This document shows positions 48,485 to 57,517 of a stretch of 64,000 nt of DNA, piece after piece. The stretch is taken from the NCBI RefSeq assembly GCF_026625645.1, contig NZ_CP113056.1, forward strand, positions 1,364,001-1,428,000, in the 5' to 3' direction. Origin of the DNA: Ancylobacter sp. SL191 (GTDB lineage: Bacteria > Pseudomonadota > Alphaproteobacteria > Rhizobiales > Xanthobacteraceae). The notes under the pieces were generated by a model. That model had not been told where the DNA came from. It searched no databases and saw only the letters and a program-made list of their open reading frames with translations. Each line of letters begins with the position of its first letter. Positions within the stretch are counted from its first letter, which is position 1. The position numbers were made by a program, and so were the translations under genes.

Positions 48485-49957
48485 TCATTTCAGCCGCGTC
48501 ACCGCGAGCGGAAAAGCCGCGTCGCCGCCGGCGATGTCGACCGTCGAACCGATCGAACGGTAGCTGATTTCCACGCCGCCGATCTTGCCGCTGCCGCTGA
48601 CATAGCGGCTGCCGCCCTCCGGCCGGCAGCGCACCAGCGCGAGGTCGAGCAGGCGCACCGGCCCGTCCGCCTCGGGGGCGTTGTTGGACCAGGCGAGCAG
48701 CGGCGCCGGGCTGTCGATCACCTGCACGCCGCGCGCCTCCACGTCCAGGCAGCGGGTCGGGGCGTTGCCCTCGCGCCGCAGCACCACGGCGCTGCTGGAG
48801 CCGGGCCGGCTGCCGATGCCCTCGAAGCTGCCGCCCTCGAGGCGCACGCCCGACAGGTCGCCCAGCGGGTGGCTGAGGATCTTCAGCCCGTCGCCGAGCG
48901 GCGTGCGGATCACATTGTCGCGCAGGGTGATGTTGCGGCCCGGCTCATAGATGAAGATGCCGTGCGGATGGACCTTCTTCATCAGCCGCTGGCCCAGCAC
49001 ATTGTCCTTCAGCGTGCCCGCGTCGACGACGAGATTGCGCTCGATCAGCAGGTCGGACGCCATGCCGCCATCCATCGTCTCGCAGACAATGCCGGCGATG
49101 TTGGTGCGACGGATGCTGTTGTCGCGCAGATGGCCGTTCGGCACGGCAATGACGATGCCGCGCGCGCCGGAATCCTGCACGTCATTATTGTCGATCTCCA
49201 CCCGCCGGATGTTCTGCGCATCGGAATGGCCGACATAGATGCCGTCATCGCCGGTCTCGCGCACGCGGCAACGGGTGATGCGGGTCTCGACCGCAGGGCT
49301 GACGATCCAGATGCCGGTATCGCCGATGGAGGCGTTGCTGTGGGGCTGGCTCTCGCGCCGCCCGCCGACATCACAGCCGGAAATGATAATGGACTCCGGC
49401 ACGAAACGCGGCGCCTTGGCGTCCCCCCGGCCGATGGTAATGCCCATATTGTCGGCGGAGGGGATGGTGATGTCCTCGATCCGGTAGGCACGAAAGCCCG
49501 ACAGGCCGACCATGTCGCTGCCGCCCGTGCGCACCGTGGGTCGGTTGTGGCGAAGAAGCAGCCCTTCAATATGCAGCGCCCCGCCCTGGCGCCGGGTCGC
49601 GGCAACCCGCAGGCGGGCGCCCATCTTCGGTTCGGGCGCGGTGAAGATGAACTCCGCCCCCTGACCATAGATGGCGAGACTTTCCAGCGTCGCCGAGCCG
49701 AGGAAAAGGTCGCCCGAGATCGCGTAGCGCCCGCCGGGAATGACCGCCTCGCTATAGCCGCCTGTCGCCAGTTCGGTGAAGAACGCCTGGAATGCCGTGC
49801 GATTGTCCGTGCCGCTGCCATCCTCCCCCGCATCGGCGGTAATCGCGAAATCCGTGGCGTTCAGGCGGCGCGAAGGGGCCGCGGATAACTGCGCAACGGC
49901 CGGCATGGCGATCAGGCTGGCACCCAAGGCGAGAGCGGAGCGGCGGCTGATCGGCAT
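48485..49957 (-). CDS. Tat-exported right-handed beta-helix protein
   Basis: This 490-aa protein has a twin-arginine-type signal (MPISRRSALALGASLIAMPA), so it is probably exported folded. The N-terminal region DNRTAFQAFFTELATGGYSE with PGGRYAISGD resembles pectate-lyase/phage-tailspike-like entry domains. It is followed by parallel beta-helix repeats rich in I/N/G (for example ITRCRVRETGDDGIYVGHSD). Such proteins bind or cleave polysaccharides or act as epimerases. It is divergent from the polysaccharide genes at 50426, which is consistent but does not prove the link. No catalytic residues can be assigned. Confidence 0.85.
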   Translation of the reverse strand: MPISRRSALALGASLIAMPAVAQLSAAPSRRLNATDFAITADAGEDGSGTDNRTAFQAFFTELATGGYSEAVIPGGRYAISGDLFLGSATLESLAIYGQGAEFIFTAPEPKMGARLRVAATRRQGGALHIEGLLLRHNRPTVRTGGSDMVGLSGFRAYRIEDITIPSADNMGITIGRGDAKAPRFVPESIIISGCDVGGRRESQPHSNASIGDTGIWIVSPAVETRITRCRVRETGDDGIYVGHSDAQNIRRVEIDNNDVQDSGARGIVIAVPNGHLRDNSIRRTNIAGIVCETMDGGMASDLLIERNLVVDAGTLKDNVLGQRLMKKVHPHGIFIYEPGRNITLRDNVIRTPLGDGLKILSHPLGDLSGVRLEGGSFEGIGSRPGSSSAVVLRREGNAPTRCLDVEARGVQVIDSPAPLLAWSNNAPEADGPVRLLDLALVRCRPEGGSRYVSGSGKIGGVEISYRSIGSTVDIAGGDAAFPLAVTRLK

Positions 49958-50425
49958 GCGTCGAGCTTCCCCTGAGTTGACGTCATCTTGGTGGCGGGGC
50001 GGGTATCGTCAAGCCTCGCGCCCATCATCGTGGCACGCCTGCCCCATCGTCCCCAATTCGCTCGCGGCGGGTCGGTAACATGTTGGGTGCTCGTCATCGG
50101 CATGATATTTGCCACGGCAATGGTGATTTGGGGCGTGCGCGTGAGTCTCAGTCATCGGCGCGACCACGGCGCTGTACCGGATAGAAGCGGCTTTGGGGCG
50201 GGGTAGAGTGATGAGGCAAGCACGGCCAGCATGGTTACATGCGGCAGGAGCGCGAGGCGGGGCGTGGGGCAACGGCTTCGCCTGTCCGCCGACATCTCGC
50301 ACCTTCCGCACGGGCGTAGTGTCTCGCCCCTGGCGATGCCACGCGTGAGGCTGTCGTTCCGTCGATCGTTTTGACCCCGGCCGCTTTCGCTTCTCCGCTT
50401 TCTTTCAAACTTCGAGGCAATCCGC
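49958..50425. other. 468-bp divergent intergenic region
   Basis: This gap separates the divergent beta-helix and polysaccharide operons and should hold both promoters. The last 60 bp (about 50370-50425) are pyrimidine-rich (CTTTCGCTTCTCCGCTTTC). I find no JUMPstart-like element, no strong inverted repeat and no convincing small gene. Short frames lack ribosome-binding sites. Confidence 0.5.
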
Positions 50426-51412
50426 ATGTCGTTTTCCGGCGGCGCCGCAACAGCCATCATTTTTGGCGGTGCGGGCTTTATCGGCACGCATCTGCTGGCC
50501 CATCTCAAGACCACCGGCCGCTATAGCCGGCTTATCTCCTACGATATCCGCGCGCCGCAGAGCCCGGTTGCCGGTGTGGAGTACATAATCGGCGACGTGC
50601 GCGAGCCGATCCGTCTGACGGGCGATCTGGCGGGCGCGGAGATCTACAATCTCGCGGCGGTCCACACCACGCCGGGCCATGAGGACTGGGAGTATTTCTG
50701 GACCAATGTGCTGGGCGCCACCCATGTGTGCGATTTCGCCAGCCGGATCGGCACCTCATTCCTGCTCTTCACCGCCTCGATCTCGGTCTATGGCCCGACC
50801 GAGGAGCCGGTGGATGAGCGCACCCCGCCCGCTCCGGTCTCGGCCTATGGCCGCTCCAAGTTCCAGGCCGAGGGTATTCATCGCAGCTGGCTGGAGAACG
50901 GCGCGGATCGCCGGCTGGTCATCGTCCGTCCCGCCGTCATCTTCGGGCCGGGCGAGGGGGGCAACTTCACCCGCCTCGCGGGTCTGCTCGCCAAGAAGCG
51001 CTTCGTCTATCCGGGCCGCAAGGACACCATCAAGTCGTGCGGCTATGTCGGCGAGCTGGTGAATTCGATGGAGTTCGCCCGTGGCCTCGGCCGCCGGGAG
51101 TTCACCTATAATCTGTCCTATCCCGAGCGCACGACGTCCGAGACCATCTGTCAGGCCTTCGCCAAGGTGGCGGGCTTTGCGGCGCCGACGCGGGTGGTCC
51201 CGCTGAAGCTGATGCTGCTCGCCGGCTTTGGCTTCGAGGTGCTCGGCAAGTTCGGGCTGAAGACCTCGATCAACCGCGAGCGGGTCTGGAAGCTGGTGCG
51301 CTCCACCAACATCCTGCCGACCGCTCTGGTGGAGGCCGGCTACACCTATCAGACCGACATTGAGAGCGCGCTGGTCGCCTGGAAACAGGCGAGCGAAGGA
51401 CGCTTCACATGA
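50426..51412 (+). CDS. NAD-dependent epimerase/dehydratase (nucleotide-sugar type)
   Basis: This 328-aa extended SDR has the glycine motif GGAGFIG at residues 14-20 and AAVHTTPGHEDWEYFWTNVL. The catalytic YGRSK sequence occurs within VSAYGRSKFQAEGI. It likely interconverts nucleotide-activated sugars for the polysaccharide made by the genes downstream. It is the first gene of a tightly coupled operon whose next ORF overlaps it by 4 bp (ATGA). Which sugar it handles is not evident. Confidence 0.88.
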   Translation: MSFSGGAATAIIFGGAGFIGTHLLAHLKTTGRYSRLISYDIRAPQSPVAGVEYIIGDVREPIRLTGDLAGAEIYNLAAVHTTPGHEDWEYFWTNVLGATHVCDFASRIGTSFLLFTASISVYGPTEEPVDERTPPAPVSAYGRSKFQAEGIHRSWLENGADRRLVIVRPAVIFGPGEGGNFTRLAGLLAKKRFVYPGRKDTIKSCGYVGELVNSMEFARGLGRREFTYNLSYPERTTSETICQAFAKVAGFAAPTRVVPLKLMLLAGFGFEVLGKFGLKTSINRERVWKLVRSTNILPTALVEAGYTYQTDIESALVAWKQASEGRFT

Positions 51413-52578
51413 GCCTTCCCGCGCCGCTCGCATCGGCGCCCGCGCGCGCGCCGGTGGTTCTGCTGTTGAGCTACCATCTCTACAGCCAGCGCCGGCGTGG
51501 CGGCATGCATTGGGTGTGCGACGCGCTGCGGCGCGCCGGCTGGCAAGCACGCTTCGTCACCTGCGACTTCAGCTGGATCACCCGCCTGAAGGGCGACCGC
51601 CGGACCCAGTTCGGCGAGGTGGTGGGTCTCAATCGGCTTGAGGCGATCGACGACAGCCTGAGCGTCGGCGTGGTCGCGACGCCGTTCCACCAGCTCGGGC
51701 GGGCGCGGGGCATCGTGCACCGGCTGGCGGATCGCCTGACCGCCGCCTATCCCTGGCCGGCCGGCGGGGTCGTGGAGCGCTTTGCCCGTGGCGCTGATCT
51801 CGTCATCGTCGAGAGCTGCGGTGGCCTCGCCATGCTGGACCATGTCCGGCGCGCCACCGACGCGCCGATCGTCTACCGGGTGTCGGACAATATCGAGGTG
51901 GTGCGCCCGGTGCCGTCGCTGCTGGCCGCCGAGGCGCGGGCGGTGCCGCAGGTCGACGCCGTCAGCCTCGCCAGCGAGATCCTGGCGCAGAAGTTCATCG
52001 GTCGCGGCCGGGTGCAGATCGACCCGATGGGGCTGGAAAAGCATCTGTTCGACGCGGCGGACACGTCGCCTTATGCCCAGGATGGTCGCCTGAAGGTCGT
52101 CATCTCCGGCAGTTCCGGTCTCGATGCGCCGAGCCTTGCCGTGGCGGCGCAGGCCTTTCCCGACTGGGACTTCGTGCAGTTCGGCAGCAGCAACGATCTG
52201 CCCGCCGTGCCGAACATCCGCGCCATGGGCGAGCGGCCCTTCGCCGAGATGGTGCCTTATGTGAAGTTCGCCGATATCGGCTTCGCGCCCTATCTCGCCA
52301 AGCCGGGCTTCGAGTATCAGGCGGAGCATTCCAACCGGCTGCTGCAATATGTCTATAGCCGCCTGCCCTGCGTCGTGCCGGCCGCGCTCAGCAGCGCGGC
52401 CAAGCCGCATTTCCTTGGCTACACCCCCGGCGACAGCGCCAGCATTCGCGGCGCCTTCGAGCGGGCGCAGGCGTTCGAGCGCGCGCGTGTTCCCGCCGAG
52501 ACGGTGATCGACTGGGACGGGCTCGCCGCGCGCCTTGCGGCGGTGCGGCGCCGAACGACCCTTGCGACGGAGGCTTGA
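51409..52578 (+). CDS. GumK-like glycosyltransferase (GT70-type)
   Basis: This 389-aa glycosyltransferase is probably of GT-B fold. The N-terminal MHWVCDALRRAGWQARFVTC, then WITRLKGDRRTQ, and IVYRVSDNIEVV resemble GumK, the membrane-associated transferase that adds glucuronate from UDP-GlcA to lipid-linked xanthan intermediates. YVYSRLPCVVPA lies near the C-terminus. A UDP-glucose dehydrogenase, the source of UDP-GlcA, is encoded about 5 kb downstream. The GT70 assignment is from motif recall, not a database search. Translation is coupled to the epimerase by a 4-bp overlap. Confidence 0.75.
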   Translation: MSLPAPLASAPARAPVVLLLSYHLYSQRRRGGMHWVCDALRRAGWQARFVTCDFSWITRLKGDRRTQFGEVVGLNRLEAIDDSLSVGVVATPFHQLGRARGIVHRLADRLTAAYPWPAGGVVERFARGADLVIVESCGGLAMLDHVRRATDAPIVYRVSDNIEVVRPVPSLLAAEARAVPQVDAVSLASEILAQKFIGRGRVQIDPMGLEKHLFDAADTSPYAQDGRLKVVISGSSGLDAPSLAVAAQAFPDWDFVQFGSSNDLPAVPNIRAMGERPFAEMVPYVKFADIGFAPYLAKPGFEYQAEHSNRLLQYVYSRLPCVVPAALSSAAKPHFLGYTPGDSASIRGAFERAQAFERARVPAETVIDWDGLAARLAAVRRRTTLATEA

Positions 52579-52586
52579 AGAGCGGC

Positions 52587-53726
52587 ATGCGCATCGTTCA
52601 CGTTCTGACACGCCTGCTGCGCGCGGGCTCCGAGGAGAACACGCTGGCCTCCTGCCGCGGGCAGATCGACGCCGGGCATCAGGTCTATCTCGTCCATGGC
52701 CGGGATTTCGACCCGCGCTACTACGCGGCGCCGATGCCGGGCCTCGAACTGGTGAAGATCGACTCGCTGGTGCACCCGCTCGACCCGGTCGCCGACGCCA
52801 AGGCCTTCGCCGCGATGCGCCGCTTCTTCCGCACCATCCGGCCGGACATCGTCCACACCCATCAGAGCAAGGCCGGCATCGTCGGGCGTTTCGCCGCCAG
52901 CGCGGCCGGGGTGAAGCACATCGTGCATGGCGTGCACATCGTGCCCTTCATCAATGTCGGCAAAGCCCAGCGCCTGATCTATCTCGCCGCCGAGCGCGCG
53001 GCGGCGCGGGTGACGGACGCCTTCATCGACGTGTCGCGCGGCATGCGCGATGTCTGCGTCGAGGCCAAGGTCGGCCGGCCCGACCAGCACCATGTCATCC
53101 ATTCGGGCTTCGACCTCAAGCGCTTCGCCGGGGGCGAGCCGCCGGAGGATTGGCGCGACCTCATCGGCATCGGGCCGGAGGAGGCGAAGCCGCCGGTCAT
53201 CGTGATGATGGCGGCGCTGGAGCCGCGCAAGCGCCATTGCGAGTTCCTCGAGGCGTTCCCCGCCGTCGTCGCGCGCTTCCCGCAGGTGCGGCTGCTCATG
53301 CCCGGCGAGGGGCCGCATCGGGCCGAGGTCGAGGCGAAGATCGCCGCCCTCGGCCTTGGCCATAATGCCCGGCTGCTCGGCTACCGCACCGACCCGGAAA
53401 AGCTGATCGCGCTTGCCGATTTCTGCATGCTCACCTCCACCCGCGAGGGGCTGCCGCGCGTCGTCATGCAGTATCTCGCCGCCGGGCGCACCTGCATCAT
53501 CTCCGACATTCCCGGTCTCGACGAGGTGGTGCAGGACGGGCGCAACGGCATCGTCACCGGCGCCGACGACATGGCGGGCGCCGCGCAGGCGGCGATCCGG
53601 CTCATCGAGGACAAGGCGCTGCTCGCCCGCCTGACCGCGGGGGCGCGGGCCTCCGACATGAGCAGCTGGCAGGTCGAGAACATGTGCGCCGGCATCGAGC
53701 GCGTCTATCGGCAGCTTGCGGCATGA
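52587..53726 (+). CDS. Glycosyltransferase family 4
   Basis: This 379-aa GT-B enzyme begins MRIVHVLTRLLRAGSEENTL. The central VHTHQSKAGIVGRFAASAAG is typical of GT4, and the donor-binding region shows MMAALEPRKRHCEFLEAFPA and LTSTREGLPRVVMQYLAAGR (an E-x7-type motif). The ATG at 52587 is preferred over the TTG at 52575 because GAAGAG lies 6 nt upstream. It is in the operon between the GumK-like enzyme and another GT, and adds one sugar of the repeating unit. The sugar is unknown. Confidence 0.92.
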   Translation: MRIVHVLTRLLRAGSEENTLASCRGQIDAGHQVYLVHGRDFDPRYYAAPMPGLELVKIDSLVHPLDPVADAKAFAAMRRFFRTIRPDIVHTHQSKAGIVGRFAASAAGVKHIVHGVHIVPFINVGKAQRLIYLAAERAAARVTDAFIDVSRGMRDVCVEAKVGRPDQHHVIHSGFDLKRFAGGEPPEDWRDLIGIGPEEAKPPVIVMMAALEPRKRHCEFLEAFPAVVARFPQVRLLMPGEGPHRAEVEAKIAALGLGHNARLLGYRTDPEKLIALADFCMLTSTREGLPRVVMQYLAAGRTCIISDIPGLDEVVQDGRNGIVTGADDMAGAAQAAIRLIEDKALLARLTAGARASDMSSWQVENMCAGIERVYRQLAA

Positions 53727-54886
53727 GCGCGGGCACGTATCCGGTCTTCATCAATGGCCGCTTCCTGACGCAGCCGCTGTCGGGCATGCAGCGCTATGCG
53801 CAGGAACTGGTGGGGGCCCTCGACGCCAAGCTCGACGCCGAGCCGGAACTGCGCGCCCGGCTGAGCCCCGTCGCCCTCGTCCCACCGGGCGAGCGGCGCG
53901 TGCCCGGCTGGCGGCATATCCCGGTGCGCGAGGTCGGCCGGCTGAAAGGCCATGCCTGGGAGCAGATCGAGCTCGCCCTCGCCGCGCGGGGCGGGACTTT
54001 GCTCAACCTCATCTCCGCCGGCCCGCTGGCCCATTCCCGCTCCATCCTGGTGATGCACGACGCGGCGGTGTTCGCCCATCCCGAGCATTTCTCGCGCGCC
54101 TATCGCACGCTGCACCGCTTCCTGCGCCCGCGCCTCGCGCGCCGCGCGCGCCGGCTGGTGACCATCTCGGAATTCTCCCGCCGGGAGCTGGCGCGCTATT
54201 GCCGCGTGCCGGAGAGCGCCTTCACCATCATTCCCGACAGCGCCGAGCACATCCTTTCGGTCGCGCCGGACACCTCGATCCTCGCCCGGCATGGGCTGAC
54301 CCCCGGCCAGTATGGCCTCACCGTCGGCAACCAGACGCCGAACAAGAACATCGCCCTCGCCATCCGTGCCTTCGTGCGCGCCGCCCCGCAGGGCTGGCGC
54401 CTCGCGGTGGCCGGCGGCGGCTCGGACCGGATCTTCGCCGGTGGCGCGGTGGAGGATCACCCCTCCGTCGCCCGCCTCGGCCGGGTGAGCGATGGCGAGC
54501 TGCGCGCGCTCTATGAGAACGCCGGTCTGTTCCTCTTTCCCTCGCGCTATGAGGGTTTCGGCGTTCCCCCGCTGGAAGCCATGGCGCTGGGCTGCCCGGT
54601 GCTGTCCTCCGATTCCTCGGCCATGCCCGAGGTGCTCGGCGACGCGGCGCTGTACTTTCGCAGCGACGATGAGGGGGACTGCGCGGCGCAGATCCGGGCG
54701 CTGCTCGCCGCTCCCGCCGGCGCCATCCCGCTTAAGGCGGCGGGGCGGGCGCGGGCCGCGTCCTTTTCGTGGGCCCAGGGGGGAGCGACCTTGCGGCGCT
54801 TCTCCTGCCGCCGGGCGCATACCGTGCCGATTGAAAGCAATGTCGGTGGCTGTGCCGCCGAGTGTCGATCCAGGAGCGAAGCGTGA
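53723..54886 (+). CDS. Glycosyltransferase family 4
   Basis: This 387-aa GT4 enzyme has VTISEFSRRELARYC, GLTVGNQTPNKNIALAIRAF, and the donor-binding FPSRYEGFGVPPLEAMALGC and SDSSAMPEVLGDAALYF segments. These resemble mannosyl/rhamnosyltransferases of exopolysaccharide loci. Its ATG overlaps the previous stop (ATGA). The last 35 residues or so are Arg/Ser/Cys-rich and unlike the family, so the 3' end may be degraded or extended by read-through. Confidence 0.9.
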   Translation: MSAGTYPVFINGRFLTQPLSGMQRYAQELVGALDAKLDAEPELRARLSPVALVPPGERRVPGWRHIPVREVGRLKGHAWEQIELALAARGGTLLNLISAGPLAHSRSILVMHDAAVFAHPEHFSRAYRTLHRFLRPRLARRARRLVTISEFSRRELARYCRVPESAFTIIPDSAEHILSVAPDTSILARHGLTPGQYGLTVGNQTPNKNIALAIRAFVRAAPQGWRLAVAGGGSDRIFAGGAVEDHPSVARLGRVSDGELRALYENAGLFLFPSRYEGFGVPPLEAMALGCPVLSSDSSAMPEVLGDAALYFRSDDEGDCAAQIRALLAAPAGAIPLKAAGRARAASFSWAQGGATLRRFSCRRAHTVPIESNVGGCAAECRSRSEA

Positions 54887-56001
54887 CAGCAGCGTCGGGC
54901 AAAACGGAATTCGGCATGGGGCAACTTGCCTCCATCCAGGTTCTTCGGGCGTTGGCCGCGATCATGGTGACTGTCGCGCACGCCTCTGAAGAGGCGAAAT
55001 ACTTCTATGGCTTCACGCCATGGATCGAGACCGACCCCTTCGGCAAGGGTGTCGATCTGTTCTTCATCATCAGCGGCTTCATTATCTATTATTCGAGCGT
55101 GAAGCTCTTCGACCTGCCGCGGCCGCACGTCCAGTTCATCAAGAACAGGCTTATCCGCGTCGTTCCGATCTATTATATATTCACCACGCTCATGATCATG
55201 GTCATCATTTTCGCGCCGGGCGGCGTGAAGGAGGCCAAATTCGACGTCTATCAATTCATCTCATCGTATCTGTTCTTTCCTTACGAGCGCTATGACGGGC
55301 GTATTTCACCGATCCTGTCGCTTGGATGGACGCTGAATTATGAGATGTTCTTCTATGCGATGTTCAGTCTGTGCCTGATGGTGTCGCGTGCGCATGTCGC
55401 CTTGTGCACGATCATCCTGCTCTTCGTGCTGTCGGTTCTGGGCGCGCTCGGTGTCGGTGCGGAATTCGCGGCCATCCGCTTCTGGACCAACAGCATCATT
55501 CTCGAATTCGCCATGGGCATTCTCATCGCGCTGGCCTATGCGCGGTGGGGCAAGGCGTTCGCGCTGTCCACCGGCTTGGCCGTCGCCGTCGCTTTGGTGG
55601 GGTTGCTGGCGCTTTACTATCTCAATATGCCGCACAAGCCGTTCGCGCTTCCACGCTTCGTGTCCGCCGGCATTCCCTCCGCCATTACCGTGGCGGCGCT
55701 GGTGCTGCTCCTGCCGGCCACCGTGGAGCGCCGCCTGCCGCGCTTCATGGTCGCGCTGGGCGACAGTTCGTACTCGCTCTATCTCAGCCACCGCTTCGTG
55801 CAGCGTCCGATCCAGATTCTGCTGACGAAATCCGGCATCTTCGGACCGGGGACGGTCGGCGGGGTGTATGTCGTCATGGCCGTCATTGCGGCGATTGGCG
55901 TCGGTCATCTGGTCTATCTGCTAATCGAGCGGCCCCTGCTACACTGGATGCGGTCAATGTCGCGGGGCCGGGTCGGTCGCCCGCTTGGAGAGCGTTCATG
56001 A
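54883..56001 (+). CDS. Acyltransferase 3 family membrane protein
   Basis: This 372-aa membrane acyltransferase has about ten transmembrane segments. LRALAAIMVTVAHASEEAKY contains the catalytic histidine region, and GVDLFFIISGFIIYYSS and SLGWTLNYEMFFYAMF are typical. It probably O-acetylates or otherwise acylates a sugar of the polysaccharide. The GTG at 54883 overlaps the previous TGA, with GGAG 6 nt upstream, and is preferred to the GTG at 54862. The next gene overlaps by 4 bp. Confidence 0.9.
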   Translation: MTAASGKTEFGMGQLASIQVLRALAAIMVTVAHASEEAKYFYGFTPWIETDPFGKGVDLFFIISGFIIYYSSVKLFDLPRPHVQFIKNRLIRVVPIYYIFTTLMIMVIIFAPGGVKEAKFDVYQFISSYLFFPYERYDGRISPILSLGWTLNYEMFFYAMFSLCLMVSRAHVALCTIILLFVLSVLGALGVGAEFAAIRFWTNSIILEFAMGILIALAYARWGKAFALSTGLAVAVALVGLLALYYLNMPHKPFALPRFVSAGIPSAITVAALVLLLPATVERRLPRFMVALGDSSYSLYLSHRFVQRPIQILLTKSGIFGPGTVGGVYVVMAVIAAIGVGHLVYLLIERPLLHWMRSMSRGRVGRPLGERS

Positions 56002-57377
56002 AGCCGGGTGTTGGGGGCGATCAGCGTCAGCGGCGTGGGGGACCGGCGCCTCGGCCGCCGGACCACGTCTTCCTGCTGCTGATCTCGCCTCTCTTCATCC
56101 TGAGCTTCACCTGGGCGATCGGTCTGATCGGCTATGAGGTCGGCGGGCTGATCGGCCAGAACTATTCCTACTTCGCCTTCATGGTCTACGCGCTGAAGCT
56201 CGTGCCGCAGTCGACGCCCTTCGGCTATCTCTGGCTGCTTCTCGGCTATCTGTTCTTCGCGACCGGCGTGGTCGCCGCGGGGGTGTGGAACCGGCGGCAG
56301 CCGCCGGACTACAGCAATGTCCGCTCCTTCTTCTTCTTCAAGGTGCTGCTGATCCTGTTCTCGGTGACATCGGTCGTCGCCTTCATGTGGATCGGCGTCG
56401 CCATCATCCAGTTCGGTGGTCTCGCGGCCATCATGGAGGTTGCGGCAAGCGACAACGTGGCAGCGCGCGATGCCATTGTCGGCGCGGCCTTTCCGGGCGG
56501 CCGTCTGGTCAGCTCCGGCTTTATCGGCATTGCGGTGCTGTGCGCCGGCCGTCTGGCTCTGACCGAAGTGCCGATGACGTTCCCGCAGCGCCTTGCTATC
56601 GTCGGCATGTTCATCGTCGCGCTGATCTATCTATCGCTGGCACCGATCCTGATCAGCGGCCGCATTAATTTCTTCATTGCCTGCATCGGCAGCTTCGTCG
56701 CCGCCTCCATCGTTCGCGGGCGGATTATCGGCGTCGGCTACCTGCTGATCGGCGTCGGCATGCTCGCCTTCGTCTGGACGATCAAGCAGTACTTCGTCAT
56801 GGGTCACGTGACGGACGAATCCGTGGCCCAGCAGGGCTGGCAGAGCATTCTGTTCTATCTGTACAACGATGTTTATAATGCCCTCGTGCCGGTGCAGAAC
56901 AACGAGGGAGATCTTGCTCTCGGCTGGTACTCCCTGCGGTTCGTGTTCTTCTTGACCTTCACGAACAAGTGGTTCCAGGCCTACAACGCCGAGGCGATCA
57001 TTGATGCCCAGGAATGGATGGGCGGCGGTGAGATTCCCCTGCTCGGCGCGCCCTATATCGATTTCGGCTTCGGCGGACTGATCGTCCTGCTCGTGATGGG
57101 CTACGCGACGCAGATCGTTTTCATGAAGTGCCGTCGTCATTTCTTTTATGCCTCAGCCTATGGGCTGATCTTCGCCTGCCTGCTGCTCTCCACCCACTCG
57201 GCCTATCTGACGAGCCAGGAAGTGGCGTACAACCTCATCGTCATCGGCGCGGTGGGTTGGCTGGTCACGCGCCGCGCGCCCCAGGCTCGCCCGGCCGTGC
57301 GGTCAGTCTTCCCCAATCCCAGAGACAGGTCGCTGGTGCCCGGTGGACCGGTGGCCGGACAGTCGTCGTCGCTCTAG
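55998..57377 (+). CDS. Wzy-like polysaccharide polymerase / oligosaccharide repeat-unit polymerase
   Basis: This 459-aa polytopic membrane protein has about 10-12 hydrophobic segments. A large hydrophilic loop in the C-terminal half (about residues 275-350) contains the conserved-looking WFQAYNAEAIIDAQEWMGGG, and FGGLIVLLVMGYATQIVF follows. The position at the end of a GT/acyltransferase operon and the topology suggest a Wzy-type polymerase. These families are too variable for certainty. It overlaps the acyltransferase by 4 bp. An initiating sugar-phosphate transferase, flippase and export genes are not in the window. Confidence 0.72.
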   Translation: MKPGVGGDQRQRRGGPAPRPPDHVFLLLISPLFILSFTWAIGLIGYEVGGLIGQNYSYFAFMVYALKLVPQSTPFGYLWLLLGYLFFATGVVAAGVWNRRQPPDYSNVRSFFFFKVLLILFSVTSVVAFMWIGVAIIQFGGLAAIMEVAASDNVAARDAIVGAAFPGGRLVSSGFIGIAVLCAGRLALTEVPMTFPQRLAIVGMFIVALIYLSLAPILISGRINFFIACIGSFVAASIVRGRIIGVGYLLIGVGMLAFVWTIKQYFVMGHVTDESVAQQGWQSILFYLYNDVYNALVPVQNNEGDLALGWYSLRFVFFLTFTNKWFQAYNAEAIIDAQEWMGGGEIPLLGAPYIDFGFGGLIVLLVMGYATQIVFMKCRRHFFYASAYGLIFACLLLSTHSAYLTSQEVAYNLIVIGAVGWLVTRRAPQARPAVRSVFPNPRDRSLVPGGPVAGQSSSL

Positions 57378-57460
57378 CCGACAGTTGAGCCGAGCGGTGT
57401 TCGGTGCTGCCGTCGCCTTTTGCGCCGCCGCTGCCTTTTGCAAGGTGCCTGAAAAAGCAG

Positions 57461-57488
57461 CGCCTCCGATGACGGATCATCGGAGGCG
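57461..57488. terminator. Bidirectional terminator between the polymerase and ugd
   Basis: CGCCTCCGATGA (57461-57472) pairs perfectly with TCATCGGAGGCG (57477-57488) around a 4-nt loop. TTTGTGTT follows, and GAAAAAGC precedes it, so the minus strand reads a T-run after the stem. It sits between the convergent polymerase and ugd genes. Confidence 0.8.
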
Positions 57489-57517
57489 TTTGTGTTGGCG
57501 TGGCGCGGGCGCGACGC

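Noticed and set aside
50009-50311. Short minus-strand frames in the 468-bp divergent gap
   Set aside because: There is no ribosome-binding site, no hydrophobic or domain signature, and composition typical of chance frames.
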